64,000 nt of DNA, taken from positions 505,501-569,500 of the forward strand of contig OZ038388.1 in assembly GCA_964036045.1 (NCBI GenBank). Direction: 5' to 3'. Of this stretch, positions 62,040 to 64,000 are shown piece by piece (the stretch's first letter is position 1; every line of letters starts with the position of its first letter). Made by a program: the position numbers and the translations under genes. The notes below the pieces were generated by a model. The model was not told the DNA's origin and searched no databases. It worked only from the letters and a program-made list of their open reading frames with translations. This DNA is from Eutreptiella sp. 'Long Island Sound 2002' (lineage: Eukaryota; Euglenozoa; Euglenophyceae; Eutreptiales; Eutreptiaceae).

Positions 62040-64000
62040 TCCCTCGAGTGCGAGGTGAACACGGGCAAGGGCGAGATGGCTCGCATCTCCAAGGTCGCCG
62101 CGCGCGCGCAGAAAGAGCTGGACATCGCCAGGGCCGAGACCAGGCAGCTGAACACGGTCATCAGCGGCCTGCAGCAGAGGCTGGACGCGCTGGAAGCCCG
62201 TGGGAGCGTCGGCAGCGACCACCCACCCCTGGAGTCTGGCTCGTCGGACGACGGCTGGGGACCCGGACCAGGTCCAGGCAGACCCCACGCCCCCGGCGGA
62301 GCCCCCAGGAGTCGCCCCAGCGCCAGTGCCCCCTCTCTCACCGCCCCCTCTCACCACAGCGCGGGCCGCCGCAACGAGCGCGTGCCGCCCGGCAGTGGCA
62401 GCGAGGATTGGCGTGATGAGTGGCTCAGCGCGGAGCACCGCAACCGCCGTGCTCCACCGCGGACACCGGTACGCCCCCGGCGCCCCGCACCAGCCCTGGA
62501 GCCAATCCCAATGGCTGGTGGACGTTATGATGGCCTCAGGGATGAGGTCCCCAGAGGAGACGTGGAATGGGATGTCGGTGAAGGCGAGGAGCTGGATCTG
62601 GACCTGGAGGAGTTCGACATCAGCCCGCCGCGTGGTGTACGACGGGAGTCCGCTGAACGCAGCCGCCGGCGCCGTGATGAGGATGCGTACATGGAAGGAG
62701 TACGGCGTGAACATCTAGGTTCAGCGTACATGGAGGAACCGCGGCGTAGCCACAGGGATTCCATGGAGGAGATGGACGTGGCGGCCGTGGGAGTCCGTGG
62801 GCGAGGCCGATGGGAACCTCGGTCGACCTCGCGGCCGGCGTTCATGGTCTCTAAGGCCGCGGATGCCGCCGTGTGGGAAGACTTGAAGGACATCAAGCCC
62901 CCCATGTACGATGGCAACCCCCTCAACCTCGACCGCTTCTTGGAGAAGCTGGACGATTGGGGGCTGACCGTCACTGAAGACCTGCCTCCCGCGGATGCGG
63001 AGAGATATGTCTTCAGACGGTTCAGGTACCGCCTGCCGGAAGTGCTCGGAGAGCTATACTTCGTGGCGACCAAGGAGGGGAGAATCAAGACCCTCAAGGA
63101 AGCCAAGAAGTGGCTCAACGAGCAGGAGCGGGTGGACGCTCCGCAGGTGGCTGCCAAGCGCTGGAAGTCCATCAAGCTTGAGCATGATGGACGGGAGATC
63201 CGCCTACGGGACTGGCGTGACTTCCGAGGGAAATACACCCTCTTCCGGCGCAACGTGGAGGACTGGAACGAGGGTGACGAGCAGGCTCGTCTGCTCTCCA
63301 TGCTGCCGGAAGCATGGATCAAGAGGGTCACCAAGGAGGAATCCAAGCGGGCCAAGTCCAACCACACGGTCAAGATGATGCTCCCCAAAGAGTATCATAC
63401 GAACGTGGTGGCTTGGACGAGGAAGAACGTGGCCCGGGATGTCAAACGGCACTCCCTGCGGAACGCTCTTCTCATCACCGTATCGGGCGATCGCGAGAAG
63501 ACCGCGATGTGGCGCCTTGACGAGTGTGAGTTGAGCGGCCAGACCATCCGTCTGCAGCCCATCCCGGCGCGGATGAGCTGCGACGAGATCCTGGAGTGGG
63601 TTGGCGAGGAAGTACTCAAGGAGTACCGAAACCTCCACCACACCCGCGGGTTGAGGCCCGGCGACCGCGACGTCAACTACGTTGGCGAGGGACCTGGCGG
63701 GGAAGCTGCCATGGACCCAGCGGGAGCCCGCGGCGATGAGACTCTCGTCGACGATGACGACGACGATGAGCCCGCCGAGGTGGCCGTTTGTGCCTTCGTG
63801 GCCAAGAACCTGAGCGCGGGGAGCAAACCGGGAAACTGGAAGCCCCTGCAGCAGGGTTGGAGGAAGCAGGAGAAGAGGGACCCTCGCCGCATTGGCGACC
63901 CTCCGCTGTCCTTTGGGGAGTTCATACGAGCTCACCCTCAGGGCTGTTTCGTGTGTTATGGGAGGAAGCGAGGCTTCAACCATGACCACCGAACATGCCC
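62040..64000 (+). CDS. Element C Gag core (incomplete at window end)
   Basis: Open to the window end with no stop. It reads LECEVNTGKGEMARISK, then a coiled coil (RQLNTVISGLQQRLDALEA), an acidic/Arg linker, and from about 62880 the Gag core: IKPPMYDGNPLNLDRFLEKL, parallel to IKIPYYDGNPSNLDDFIL in element A. Later segments match too (EWxNEGDE-like, IPARMSCDEILEWV versus FARMSLDEIVKYI). The last codons give a zinc-knuckle variant CFVCYGRKRGFNHDHRTC, matching the position and form in A and B. This homology fixes the family. Confidence 0.85.

Larger units (their letters stand above)
56563..64000 (+). mobile_element. Ty3/gypsy-like element C, 5' part, running off the window
   Basis: Begins with TGAAGCGG, the same start as the LTRs of element A and of the small LTR element, at the point where element B stops. 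About 2.9 kb of LTR-like sequence, a leader and a Gag gene related to A and B follow. Protease and Pol would lie beyond the window. Confidence 0.65.

Overview
This window looks like a block of nested and adjacent retrotransposons from a large, GC-rich protist nuclear genome. I see no confident host gene, rRNA gene, CRISPR array or bacterial operon. A dinoflagellate host is my best guess. That rests on remembered resemblance of the Ty3/gypsy Pol proteins to dinoflagellate chromodomain elements, so it is an inference.

Layout. (1) Positions 1-1551 hold a weak Ser/Gln-rich coding fragment, a GTGGT microsatellite and an array of palindromic ATAAAACCACCCC repeats. (2) Positions 1552-37804 are one minus-strand tyrosine-recombinase (YR) retroelement, about 8.8 kb once later insertions are subtracted. 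It has split direct repeats in the order A1-genes-B1A2-B2 and encodes a Gag-like protein with 20-residue repeats and an embedded 76-residue ubiquitin. A -1 frameshift site then leads to two tandem Ulp1/C48-type cysteine protease domains, a tyrosine recombinase and RT-RNase H. (3) That element was hit by a minus-strand Ty3/gypsy element with a chromodomain (4216-29050, 786-bp LTRs, 5-bp target duplication) and by a small LTR element without recognisable genes (34641-37279). (4) The gypsy element was itself hit by a plus-strand Ty3/gypsy chromovirus (element A, 9694-22888, about 2.35-kb LTRs, 4-bp duplication), which gives a three-level nest. (5) Positions 37805-38938 hold repeat arrays. (6) Positions 38939-56562 are element B, a decayed relative of A. 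It is interrupted by a LINE with two open frames (40211-48862, 15-bp target duplication, TGACC-repeat tail) and by a 1-kb A-depleted insertion with a 28-bp duplication. (7) From 56563 to the end is element C, a more distant relative with a long LTR-like leader and an enlarged coiled-coil Gag that runs off the window.

How the parts work together. Each element carries its own Gag and replication enzymes. The LTR elements use PBS, PPT, RT-RNase H and integrase, and their C-terminal chromodomains probably steer integration to marked chromatin. The LINE uses an AP-type endonuclease with RT. The YR element probably integrates a circular intermediate by recombination. Its most unusual property is the pairing of an encoded ubiquitin ending in LRLRGG with two encoded proteases of the family that cleaves ubiquitin-like proteins after Gly-Gly. 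This suggests ubiquitin-dependent maturation of Gag or interference with host ubiquitin/SUMO pathways. I do not know of this arrangement in a described YR retrotransposon, and it is the candidate new system in the window.
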